Source: Chengkuizengella axinellae
GTDB lineage: Bacteria > Bacillota > Bacilli > Paenibacillales > KCTC-33759
Direction: 5' to 3'
Length of the DNA stretch: 64,000 nucleotides
NCBI RefSeq assembly: GCF_030730905.1
Contig: NZ_JAVAMP010000005.1
Span: forward strand, 124,001 to 188,000
Below are positions 25,990 through 33,906 of the stretch, piece after piece (position 1 is the first letter of the stretch; every line of letters starts with the position of its first letter). The notes beneath the pieces are model-generated. The model was not told the origin of the DNA. It saw only the letters and a program-made list of their open reading frames with translations, and did not search any database. Made by a program: the position numbers and the translations under genes.

Positions 25990-27336
25990 CTATTTCAAAC
26001 CTGTAAAATCTAAAATAATATATTCGTCTGTCTGTTCTTTGATCTCAACAAAACCAGTTTTTAGAATTTTATCAATCGCTTCATCCACTAGATCTTTTGT
26101 TAAATATTCATCATTAATTTCTGAGTAAACGATCTTAGTATTATCCTCTTCATATTGAGGAACATGATTTCTTAAATATTTGGTTAAATCTTCTTTTAGT
26201 TTTTGATAATCTACTTCAATTTGTTGTTCTATATTTTTATATTTGACATTGACTAATAAATTTTCTCCTGAATGAAATGTTACATACCCCTTTTGGTCCA
26301 CATCCCCATCCTTCTCATTTTCAACAGAATAAGACGCTAGTTGTCTTGCTGAAAAAACCATCCCATTATCTAATGTAATGATCGGATTGATCTCAACAAG
26401 GCTTTCATTTAAATAATTGTGATAAATACCATTTGTTAAGAAAGAGACATTTATATCTAGTTTCACTGCACTTTTTGCTTCTTTTCCCTTAAAGAGTATC
26501 AATGCGGATTTTACTCTCTTCTCCCAAGCACTTAAAGTATGGGCTGCTCCATTATCTAACATGTAAAATAAATCTTCTCCATATGTAAAACCTTTATCAA
26601 TTAATATATCAATCATTGGTGCTTCGTACGTTTCCCCTACATCCCCCATATCAAACCAAATTTTTATATCTGGTTTTTCTGAAGTACTCACTTCGTCATA
26701 AATGGCTCTATTATTCACCCAATATGAAGGAGAAAGTGCGCCTACCATAGAGAAAGTTCCTGAATAATTATAACCTAACCATAAGGCATTAAGTCCTCCG
26801 AATGAAGCTCCCATAATAGCCCTATTCTCACGGTTTGGAATTGTGCGATAATGCTCATCGATGTATGGGATAATCGTATTTACAAAAAATTCAGCGTAAA
26901 CTTTTGCATATGTTCCATCTGTATTTTGATGAACAGTTTCATTATATGGTACATATTCCCTATCTCTTTGAATTTCACCTCCATGATAAACCGCAACAAC
27001 AATCATTTCTTCAATCAACTCATCTTCAGTTAATTCCTTTATTGTTTTATCTAATTTCCATGAAGAACCCATACTTGAAAAAACACTCTGACCATCATGC
27101 ATGTAAACTACTGGGTACCTCTGAGCTGACGTATCATAAGAAGGTGGCAATAATATTTCTATCTTTTTACCTTCCACTTCCTCTAATACAATATTATTCA
27201 AGGCGGGTTTCTCTTTGATGGCTTCCGACTCTTTTTCTAATTCCATCTCATTCACAACTTCATGATTTGTTGGACTACATCCTACGAAAGCGAGCAATAA
27301 CACAAGAAATATCATAAGTATTGTTATTTGTTTCAT
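25990..27336 (-). CDS. Esterase-family lipoprotein with an extra C-terminal region
   Basis: A 448-residue secreted lipoprotein with lipobox AFVGC (cysteine near residue 20). Residues about 55-290 are an alpha/beta-hydrolase of the putative-esterase (Fes/YbbA, esterase D) family: the oxyanion/YMHDG motif, nucleophile elbow GASFGG (serine near 178) and a late histidine in NGAAHTLSAWEKR. The remaining 150 residues form an unrecognised region rich in beta-type sequence and ending in an acidic helix. Substrate is unknown; relatives hydrolyse acyl or siderophore esters. ATG 27336 is chosen because GAGAGG lies 9 nt before it. A sigma-W-type promoter at 27390-27416 drives it, placing it in the envelope-stress response. 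Confidence 0.82.
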   Translation of the reverse strand: MKQITILMIFLVLLLAFVGCSPTNHEVVNEMELEKESEAIKEKPALNNIVLEEVEGKKIEILLPPSYDTSAQRYPVVYMHDGQSVFSSMGSSWKLDKTIKELTEDELIEEMIVVAVYHGGEIQRDREYVPYNETVHQNTDGTYAKVYAEFFVNTIIPYIDEHYRTIPNRENRAIMGASFGGLNALWLGYNYSGTFSMVGALSPSYWVNNRAIYDEVSTSEKPDIKIWFDMGDVGETYEAPMIDILIDKGFTYGEDLFYMLDNGAAHTLSAWEKRVKSALILFKGKEAKSAVKLDINVSFLTNGIYHNYLNESLVEINPIITLDNGMVFSARQLASYSVENEKDGDVDQKGYVTFHSGENLLVNVKYKNIEQQIEVDYQKLKEDLTKYLRNHVPQYEEDNTKIVYSEINDEYLTKDLVDEAIDKILKTGFVEIKEQTDEYIILDFTGLK

Positions 27337-27389
27337 TAGATAAAACCTCTCTTTCATTATACACTCATTTGTAAAAATATAACTTTTAA

Positions 27390-27416
27390 TACGTTACAAC
27401 TTTATTAAAAGTTTCA
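27390..27416 (-). promoter_or_regulatory. Sigma-W-type promoter for the esterase lipoprotein
   Basis: Minus strand TGAAAC (27411-27416), 17-bp spacer, CGTA (27390-27393), 54 nt upstream of the start codon. It begins directly after the T-run of the helicase terminator. Confidence 0.8.
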
Positions 27417-27456
27417 AAAAAAAAAACAGAATACCTAGATTGGTTTTCTGTTTTTT
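27417..27456 (-). terminator. Terminator after the SNF2 helicase gene
   Basis: Minus strand stem CAAAAAACAGAA / TTCTGTTTTTT with a loop of about 12 nt followed by a long T-run, 50 nt after the helicase stop. Confidence 0.8.
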
Positions 27457-27505
27457 GAACTAATAATTAATTTAATCTAAAATAATGAATAATGTATTAA
27501 AATGC

Positions 27506-30500
27506 TTACAAACTCAAAATCTCTTTAATTTCATCCTCAGACAATCCAGAAAGCATCGTTTCTCCTGGTTGGATCACTTTTTCAATTAATTCCTTTTTCT
27601 TTTGTTGGAGCTCTACGATTTTCTCTTCAATTGTACCTTGAGTAATCAGACGATTCACTTGAACGACATTTTTCTGACCAATACGGTAAGCACGATCTAC
27701 AGCTTGTTCATCCACAGCTGGGTTCCACCATAAATCATACAAAATTACAGTATCTGCTCCGGTAAGGTTTAAACCCGTTCCCCCTGCTTTTAAAGACACA
27801 AGGAATATTTCCTTTTCTCCTTGATTAAATCGCTCCGTCATTTTAATTCTTTCTAGTTTATCTGTCTGTCCGTCTAAATAAAAATAATCAATCTCTCTTT
27901 GGTTCAGTTCCTCACGAATAATTTTTAACATGCTCGTAAATTGAGAGAAGATAAGAATTCGGTGTCCCCCATCAAGCCCTTCATTCACAATTTCTAATAA
28001 CTGCTCTAGCTTACCAGATGATCCATCATAATTGTCTATAAACAAACTTGGGTGACAACATAGCTGTCTTAACCTAGTGATACCAGCTAATATTTTCATC
28101 CTATTTTGCTGCAATTCTCCCTTGCGCAATGCTTCTCTGGTTTCCTGCTGAATTTTGTCTAAATATCCAAGATATAATTTTTTCTGGTCTGATGTCAGCT
28201 CCGATACTTGAAGCGTTTCGATTTTATCAGGAAGTTCTTTTAATACGTCCTTTTTCATTCGTCGCAAAATAAAAGGCTTCACCATTCGTGATATCTTTTC
28301 ATGAGACATTTGTGTAAAAGCTTGTTTCCCATGAAAAAGCCCGGGTAAAATCACTTGAAAAATGGACCATAATTCATCCAAAGAGTTTTCAATCGGTGTT
28401 CCACTAAGGGCAAACCGTCTCCCTGCTCTTAATCTTCTTACAGCTTGAGATGTCTGTGTTTGAATATTTTTAATATTTTGTGCTTCATCTAAAATCAATG
28501 TACGAAAATTGCGTTTTTGATACATTTCAATATCCCTTCTGATGAGAGGATAAGATGTAACCACTACATCCACGTCAGACAAATCGTCCAACATATTTGA
28601 ACGCGATTGTTTATCTCCGGCCACAACTGCTACATTCAAATTTGGTGCAAACCTTTGGAACTCATTTTTCCAGTTATAAATTAAGGAAGCAGGAGATACA
28701 ATCAGTGTAGGTTCTGAAATTTCTTTATCATTTTCTTTGTCAGACAAAATATATGAGATACTTTGTATTGTTTTACCAAGACCCATATCATCAGCCAAAA
28801 TACCACCAAAATGATAATGTTCAAGCATTTTTAACCATTGAAAACCAAAAACTTGATAGTCACGCAACGTATCTTTCAAACTTTCGGGTGGATCAAACTC
28901 CAAGTTGTCAGGATGTTTGATATGATCTAAGAGCTGTCTAAAATGCCGACCTATCTTAACCGTTGATTTATTTTGATGAATGATCTCTTCCATTTGTAAT
29001 CCACGTACAGCATCAGTTTGAATCGTCAAACCGTTAATATCTGTTTTTTTCAACTCGAGCTCATCAAATAACTGACGAATCCCTTTAAAATCCTCATGTT
29101 CTAAAGAAATAAAGCTGCCGTCAGTTAAACGAACATATTTCTTCTTTTCCACTACCGACTGTAAAATTTGAGAAACCTCTTCACTTTCAATCCCATCCAT
29201 TTCAAAACGCACTTCAAATAAATTCGTCGATGGATTAATCTCCATATTTGTTTTTGGTACAAAATTTTCATGAGGCAGCATCTCTTTTGCAGCCGTTGTA
29301 ATATAAATATCAGCTACTTTTTCTAGTTTAGGTAAATCCTCATACAAAAAATGGAACATGTCGTACTCATCATCAATATATAATTTCTCACCATTCCATT
29401 TGAAAGGTGTACTTTCAACAAGGGACATAACAGCATTTTCTTTTTCCACATTTCTCATTAAAATAAGATTCTGCTCTTTATTTGTGATATTCCTCTGCAA
29501 TGGATCAATCACTATGTCCCCATAATGATATTCTAATGATGAGGATAAAGACTCGTTTTCTTTATCCACTTTCAATTTCACCTTTAACGGGGGATCAATA
29601 ATTTGATCTGAAATATTCTCTGCAATTTCTACTTTCCCTATTTTATTCAAGTTAGGTACGACATTTGAAATAACACCTTCAATTTGTTCACTATTAATTA
29701 GCAATTGGGACTGTAAACGAAATTCTTTTTTTAAATCCAACAGCATTTGAAACTGAGTTTTTGTCACTCTATAAAAGGTTCCATCTTGAAAGACATAACC
29801 ATATGATTCAAGAAAAACAGCAGAATCAAATCCATTTAGCTTTAACAAAAAATCCGAGGTATGGAATCTATCTAATTGAAAATCAAAAGAAGGCACTTCA
29901 TCTTCCAATTTTATTTCTACATATTTGTCCCATCCGTTTTCTACGTTAGTATTTCTATTTACCAATTTACTTAATAGTTGGTCTGATCGGTGTGGAGGAA
30001 TTCTAAGATATCGATCTCGATTCGAAGCATTTATTGCATATGAATATGCAGATACTTCTCCATAAAACTGTTCATTTCCCAATATTTCTTCTAATATACT
30101 CATGATTTCTAAATCTTCATCTGAAAATCGAAACTCACTTGGGTCATATGTAAATTTCTTTGTAAAAATGTGGGGGTTATTATGTGACACACAAGACAAA
30201 AACTCTTCCATATTACGAATGATGTACAAATGATTGAATCCAACTTTCATTTCCAAAGCAAGCAAATGACCAGAATCAATAGAGTCTATGATGTTGCAAG
30301 TATATTCAACTCTTAATAATTCTCTTTCACTTTGGTTTTGCTGTTCATTTTTTATATGGTACTTTTCAAAAAGTTGGATCATGCGATCTGTTGTAACTTG
30401 ATCTTTTTTTGGAATGGAAGGGATAATATCCGTCTGAGCTCCTATACGTTTTTGCTCATAATGTTTTAGCAATTGACCACTGCTTTCCAGTTCGTTGATC

Positions 30501-30784
30501 TTTAACAAGGTAGCTATGATATGCTTGCAATATTGATAGAATCCTTCATGTGCCGGACACTCACATTGAACGTGTAAATCTCTTGAGTTTTCATCCATTT
30601 GAATACGAACATTATATTTATGAGTACCTTCAACAATTGCTTCACACAACGATTCTCTGATAATGAAGTTTAATTTTTTTACATATCCGTTCTTCCAGTA
30701 AGAATACCCCCGATTAAATACGGTTATATCGTCCGAAAGCGATCTAATATCCTCTTCTGTTAAACCAAATATAATACCATTCAT
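27506..30784 (-). CDS. SNF2/RapA-type DNA translocase with SWIM zinc finger
   Basis: A 1092-residue ATP-dependent DNA translocase. An N-terminal SWIM zinc finger is seen at about residues 70-92 (CECPAHEGFYQYCKH: CxC...CxH). A long poorly conserved middle carries the SNF2-associated domain, then the helicase core: motif I DDMGLGKTIQ near 665, motif II DEAQ near 765, SGTPIENS, and the C-terminal helicase half with FSQFTSML, VSLKAGGTGLNL and QAVDRAYRIGQ. Bacterial homologues remodel stalled RNA polymerase or DNA-protein complexes; exact role not established. No methylase or nuclease neighbours suggest a defence system. It appears monocistronic. Confidence 0.92.
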   Translation of the reverse strand: MNGIIFGLTEEDIRSLSDDITVFNRGYSYWKNGYVKKLNFIIRESLCEAIVEGTHKYNVRIQMDENSRDLHVQCECPAHEGFYQYCKHIIATLLKINELESSGQLLKHYEQKRIGAQTDIIPSIPKKDQVTTDRMIQLFEKYHIKNEQQNQSERELLRVEYTCNIIDSIDSGHLLALEMKVGFNHLYIIRNMEEFLSCVSHNNPHIFTKKFTYDPSEFRFSDEDLEIMSILEEILGNEQFYGEVSAYSYAINASNRDRYLRIPPHRSDQLLSKLVNRNTNVENGWDKYVEIKLEDEVPSFDFQLDRFHTSDFLLKLNGFDSAVFLESYGYVFQDGTFYRVTKTQFQMLLDLKKEFRLQSQLLINSEQIEGVISNVVPNLNKIGKVEIAENISDQIIDPPLKVKLKVDKENESLSSSLEYHYGDIVIDPLQRNITNKEQNLILMRNVEKENAVMSLVESTPFKWNGEKLYIDDEYDMFHFLYEDLPKLEKVADIYITTAAKEMLPHENFVPKTNMEINPSTNLFEVRFEMDGIESEEVSQILQSVVEKKKYVRLTDGSFISLEHEDFKGIRQLFDELELKKTDINGLTIQTDAVRGLQMEEIIHQNKSTVKIGRHFRQLLDHIKHPDNLEFDPPESLKDTLRDYQVFGFQWLKMLEHYHFGGILADDMGLGKTIQSISYILSDKENDKEISEPTLIVSPASLIYNWKNEFQRFAPNLNVAVVAGDKQSRSNMLDDLSDVDVVVTSYPLIRRDIEMYQKRNFRTLILDEAQNIKNIQTQTSQAVRRLRAGRRFALSGTPIENSLDELWSIFQVILPGLFHGKQAFTQMSHEKISRMVKPFILRRMKKDVLKELPDKIETLQVSELTSDQKKLYLGYLDKIQQETREALRKGELQQNRMKILAGITRLRQLCCHPSLFIDNYDGSSGKLEQLLEIVNEGLDGGHRILIFSQFTSMLKIIREELNQREIDYFYLDGQTDKLERIKMTERFNQGEKEIFLVSLKAGGTGLNLTGADTVILYDLWWNPAVDEQAVDRAYRIGQKNVVQVNRLITQGTIEEKIVELQQKKKELIEKVIQPGETMLSGLSEDEIKEILSL

Positions 30785-30954
30785 TTAAAATATCATCCTA
30801 ATTAAATATTTTTAATTACCATACGATTTTGCGTTCAGTTATATAATTCCTATTCTTTCCATTCTAATGGTCTAAAAACCTCACTGCAAGGATATATTCT
30901 TTTTTAATAAGGAAAAATGACGGTTTTATTTCTAATAGTTAAATGTGAAATACA

Positions 30955-31044
30955 AAAATAGAGGAATTCTTTAGCCTTACTCCACTGACTTTCGCTGTAT
31001 TTTGATTGCCACAAGCGAAATAAGGCTATTTCCCCTCTATTTTT
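30955..31044. repeat. Dispersed long inverted repeat, family B, copy 1
   Basis: About 90 bp with outer arms AAAAATAGAGG / CCTCTATTTTT (30955-30965, 31034-31044) and inner arms TAGCCTTA / TAAGGCTA (30972-30979, 31021-31028). A second copy with the same architecture is at 49779-49870. It resembles a small non-autonomous palindromic element. Confidence 0.75.
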
Positions 31045-31073
31045 CATCACGCTCTCATGCTGTAAGATATCCT

Positions 31074-31397
31074 TTATTTTGACTCGTTATCCTTAAAAAA
31101 CATTTCATAGGCTAGATTTGTTTGAACCTTTGCCTCTTCTTCTGTTAATTTACGAACTAAATCCATTTCTACCTTAGTTACCTCTTCACCCTGGAATGTT
31201 ATTTCCGCAATCGAAGCTGTAATTTTAACAATTGCTACTGCTTCATTATTAGGTGTATATGCAATTGCTTTTTGCCCTGTTGGATACACTCGAAACCCTT
31301 TTTTGACCATTGCTGTTTTTCCATATTCCAATAAGTCATGCAGCTCTTGTTCTGATTTAAATTTACAGACTGAATTAAATTCTGATTGAAACCCCAT
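31074..31397 (-). CDS. Small conserved hypothetical protein downstream of ddl
   Basis: A 107-residue soluble protein with mixed alpha/beta character, no signal peptide and no membrane segment. I do not recognise a characterised family. It contains a run typical of beta strands (KKGFRVYPTGQKAIAYTP, then VAIVKITASIAEITFQG) followed by an amphipathic helix. ATG 31397 is preferred because GAGAGGAG lies 8 nt before it; the longer frame has no ribosome site. It follows ddl by 32 nt and is probably cotranscribed, but this does not identify a role in the cell wall. Confidence 0.65.
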   Translation of the reverse strand: MGFQSEFNSVCKFKSEQELHDLLEYGKTAMVKKGFRVYPTGQKAIAYTPNNEAVAIVKITASIAEITFQGEEVTKVEMDLVRKLTEEEAKVQTNLAYEMFFKDNESK

Positions 31398-31429
31398 ATC
31401 TATATCTCCTCTCAAAAACCGATACCCAA

Positions 31430-32584
31430 TTACTCTGCATCAAATCCATACTGTAGGTTTTGTTTTTCATTATATCGAAGTATAGCCAATTCAATCAAAC
31501 GATCTAGTAGTTCCTGATAAGACACACCCGTATGTTTCCACAATAACGGAAACATGCTGTATGGCGTAAAACCTGGCATTGTATTGATTTCATTGATAAA
31601 AATACTACCATCCGTTTTATCTATAAAAAAGTCAACACGTGACAACCCTGTACCTTCAATTGCTTGAAATGCCTTCATCGCTAATTTTTGAATATATTCC
31701 GCTGTCTCTGCCTCTACTTCCGCAGGGATGGTCATGACGGATTCCCCATCCACATATTTTGCCTTGTAGTCATAAAAATCATTAGAAGAAACGATTTCTC
31801 CAACTACAGAAACCTCTGGCTCTTCATTCCCTAACACTCCCACTTCAATTTCTCGAGCTTCAATAAATTCTTCTATGATTACCTTATGATCATATTTAAA
31901 AGCTTCTCCAATGGCTTCAATTAATTCCTCTCTATCATTTGCTTTGGAAATACCAACACTTGATCCTAAATTAGCTGGTTTTACAAAACATGGATATCCA
32001 ATCGCAACCTCTGTATCCATCAAATAATACGACTGGTCCTTTTTCCATTGGTGTTTAGTGAAATAACGATAAATACACTGAGGTAATCCTTCATGGGCAA
32101 AGATTTTTTTCATTATGGTCTTATCCATTCCCATTGCTGAGGATAGCACACCTGCACCTACATAAGGTGTATTTGCCATTTCAAGCAACCCTTGAATGGT
32201 TCCGTCCTCCCCATTTGTACCGTGCAGTAAAGGGAAAATAACATCTACATCACCAGTTATCTTAGAGTTTTCTTCAGAGTTAAAATCAAATATCTGAAGC
32301 TGCTGCGGCATTGTTGGTGAAGGAAGCGATGATATTCGTGCTTGTTCTGATTGTTTCTTTGTTTCAGATTTATCCGTTTTCAACAAAAGTTGTGTTTTTG
32401 TTTCTACAGGAGCATCTAAATAAGGACCTTTTCTCCAGCTGCCTGTTTTCGTTATATATATTGGTAAAACATCATATTTTGAAAAATCAAATGACTGAAG
32501 AACTGCAAATGCTGTTTGCAAGGAAACCTCGTGTTCTCCAGATTTCCCTCCATAAATTAATCCCACTCTGATTTTATCCCCCAT
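31430..32584 (-). CDS. ddl: D-alanine--D-alanine ligase
   Basis: A 384-residue ATP-grasp enzyme that joins two D-alanines for the peptidoglycan stem peptide. Landmarks are GLIYGGKSGEHEVSL at the N-terminus, LLHGTNGEDGTIQGLLEM, the PCFVKPANLGSSVGI ATP-binding lysine region, IIEEFIEAREIEVGVLGN and the metal-binding FINEINTMPGFTPYSM. The motifs are those of ordinary ligases; nothing points to a VanA-type D-Ala-D-Lac specificity. The protein is about 20 residues longer than average because of an insert around residues 65-95. Start ATG 32584, 6 nt after GGAGG. A family A repeat lies upstream. Confidence 0.95.
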   Translation of the reverse strand: MGDKIRVGLIYGGKSGEHEVSLQTAFAVLQSFDFSKYDVLPIYITKTGSWRKGPYLDAPVETKTQLLLKTDKSETKKQSEQARISSLPSPTMPQQLQIFDFNSEENSKITGDVDVIFPLLHGTNGEDGTIQGLLEMANTPYVGAGVLSSAMGMDKTIMKKIFAHEGLPQCIYRYFTKHQWKKDQSYYLMDTEVAIGYPCFVKPANLGSSVGISKANDREELIEAIGEAFKYDHKVIIEEFIEAREIEVGVLGNEEPEVSVVGEIVSSNDFYDYKAKYVDGESVMTIPAEVEAETAEYIQKLAMKAFQAIEGTGLSRVDFFIDKTDGSIFINEINTMPGFTPYSMFPLLWKHTGVSYQELLDRLIELAILRYNEKQNLQYGFDAE

Positions 32585-32654
32585 AGTCATCCTCCATGTT
32601 AATTTAGTCTTTTCGTTGTTAAATAAATGATTTCACCTGATAAGGTCATCTAAC

Positions 32655-32687
32655 TTTCAGCGAGAGTTATAAAACTCTCACTGAAAG
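32655..32687. repeat. Dispersed palindromic repeat, family A, copy 3
   Basis: Arms CTTTCAGCGAGAGTT / AACTCTCACTGAAAG (32655-32669, 32673-32687, one mismatch). The family tail (CACCTGATAAGGTCATC, 32634-32650) precedes it, so the copy is inverted relative to copies 2 and 4. Confidence 0.8.
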
Positions 32688-32701
32688 CAATTTTCTCTTT
32701 A

Positions 32702-33721
32702 TTAGAGCGTATCGTAAATGTGACAAAAGCTGTATTTTGTTTTATTAGACCATGCATATGAATCTTTATAATCCCAATATCGATGTTTGCTGTTTACCGT
32801 CCGTGCATTTACAAGTGGCTGACCTTTGTCGTCTTTTCCTGTCACAATCGCACTATGTTGAAATTTTGAATCTCCATCCCAGTCATAAAAAATAACGTCA
32901 CCAACCTGCAATTGTTCTGGATCTTCAACAGTTTCGGCACGAAGTCCGCTAGATTTAGATAATAAGTAATTTTTCAGACATTGCGACACTGTCCAGCTAA
33001 AGCTCCACCCATCTTGTTCACGATCTGAATGGTACCACCATCCTGATGTTCTATTCTTAGTATAATTCATAGAAGCCCCGCCTGCATAGATGCATTGTGA
33101 AACAAAGTTTGTGCAATCATCATTAAATGCACGAAAATCAGGATTTGGTTTTTCCCACCATGCATCGGCATAGGATTTCACCTTTAAACGCTGATAGCGA
33201 TAGCTTTTCTTTGAAGAAGCTCTATTTAATAGTTGTTCATTCATATAAGGAGCAGACAAATTTTGAACTGAAAGGGAAAGAGGTTGAGCTTTAATATGAG
33301 GGTTGACAGTAGCTATAGGCGGATTTTTGCAGTACGTTCGCTCAGGAACAGGCTGTTCAACCCTTTGAATCAACCATTCTCCTTTTTCATTCTTAAGAAT
33401 AATGCGCTGTTTTTCAATTCTCTCTTCTTCAAATCTCTTATGGTTTACCTCATATAAATAATATCGTTTAAGTTGAATCTCCACATCTTTTTGATTATAT
33501 CCATTTTGGAATTTTAATATTTTCATTCTAGTTTCACTCTTCTTCAACTTCAGGTTTCTTTCTTGAGACCTTTCTTTGAAACGGGATAATCTTTTTCGTT
33601 GCATATCCTTGTATTGTTCGTCCAATAATAGAGGAAGTAACGAATCTATAGAGCAATGAACTTCAAATTGGTTAAGCATGCGTACATATTCGTTTAAAGT
33701 TTCTCTCCAATGTGAACTCAT
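32702..33721 (-). CDS. Amidase-domain protein (putative peptidoglycan amidase)
   Basis: A 339-residue protein with a charged, helical N-terminal half (residues 1-110, very rich in Arg/Lys/Glu) and a C-terminal amidase_6 domain (about 185-335). The catalytic-type cysteine is in NDDCTNFVSQCIYAGG near residue 203, a histidine in QHSAIVTG near 293 and a final NKTKYSFCHIY. The fold is NlpC/CHAP-like. No signal peptide is seen, so it may act inside the spore or mother cell or leave the cell another way. ATG 33721 follows GGAGGG. Confidence 0.8.
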   Translation of the reverse strand: MSSHWRETLNEYVRMLNQFEVHCSIDSLLPLLLDEQYKDMQRKRLSRFKERSQERNLKLKKSETRMKILKFQNGYNQKDVEIQLKRYYLYEVNHKRFEEERIEKQRIILKNEKGEWLIQRVEQPVPERTYCKNPPIATVNPHIKAQPLSLSVQNLSAPYMNEQLLNRASSKKSYRYQRLKVKSYADAWWEKPNPDFRAFNDDCTNFVSQCIYAGGASMNYTKNRTSGWWYHSDREQDGWSFSWTVSQCLKNYLLSKSSGLRAETVEDPEQLQVGDVIFYDWDGDSKFQHSAIVTGKDDKGQPLVNARTVNSKHRYWDYKDSYAWSNKTKYSFCHIYDTL

Positions 33722-33810
33722 TTGCGTTCCCTCCATCATTCTGCTTTATGCTGGATACACCCAGCGCTGTAATATAATATGTTTTTATAGCTTATCACAT
33801 GAAAAAAATC

Positions 33811-33839
33811 TTTACGTCTTGCTATTAAAACGCTATACT
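33811..33839 (+). promoter_or_regulatory. Sigma-A promoter of acnA
   Basis: TTTACG (33811-33816), 17-bp spacer, TATACT (33834-33839). It lies 67 nt upstream of the acnA ATG. Confidence 0.65.
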
Positions 33840-33864
33840 TAAATTAAGTTATTTTTGAAATTAG

Positions 33865-33881
33865 GTTTCACTATATGAAAC
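33865..33881. promoter_or_regulatory. Inverted repeat in the acnA leader
   Basis: GTTTCA-N5-TGAAAC, perfectly symmetrical, about 20 nt downstream of the expected transcription start and 25 nt upstream of the acnA start codon. Candidate operator (roadblock) or short mRNA hairpin. Confidence 0.45.
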
Positions 33882-33906
33882 AAGAAACATTGAAGGAGGA
33901 AATATC

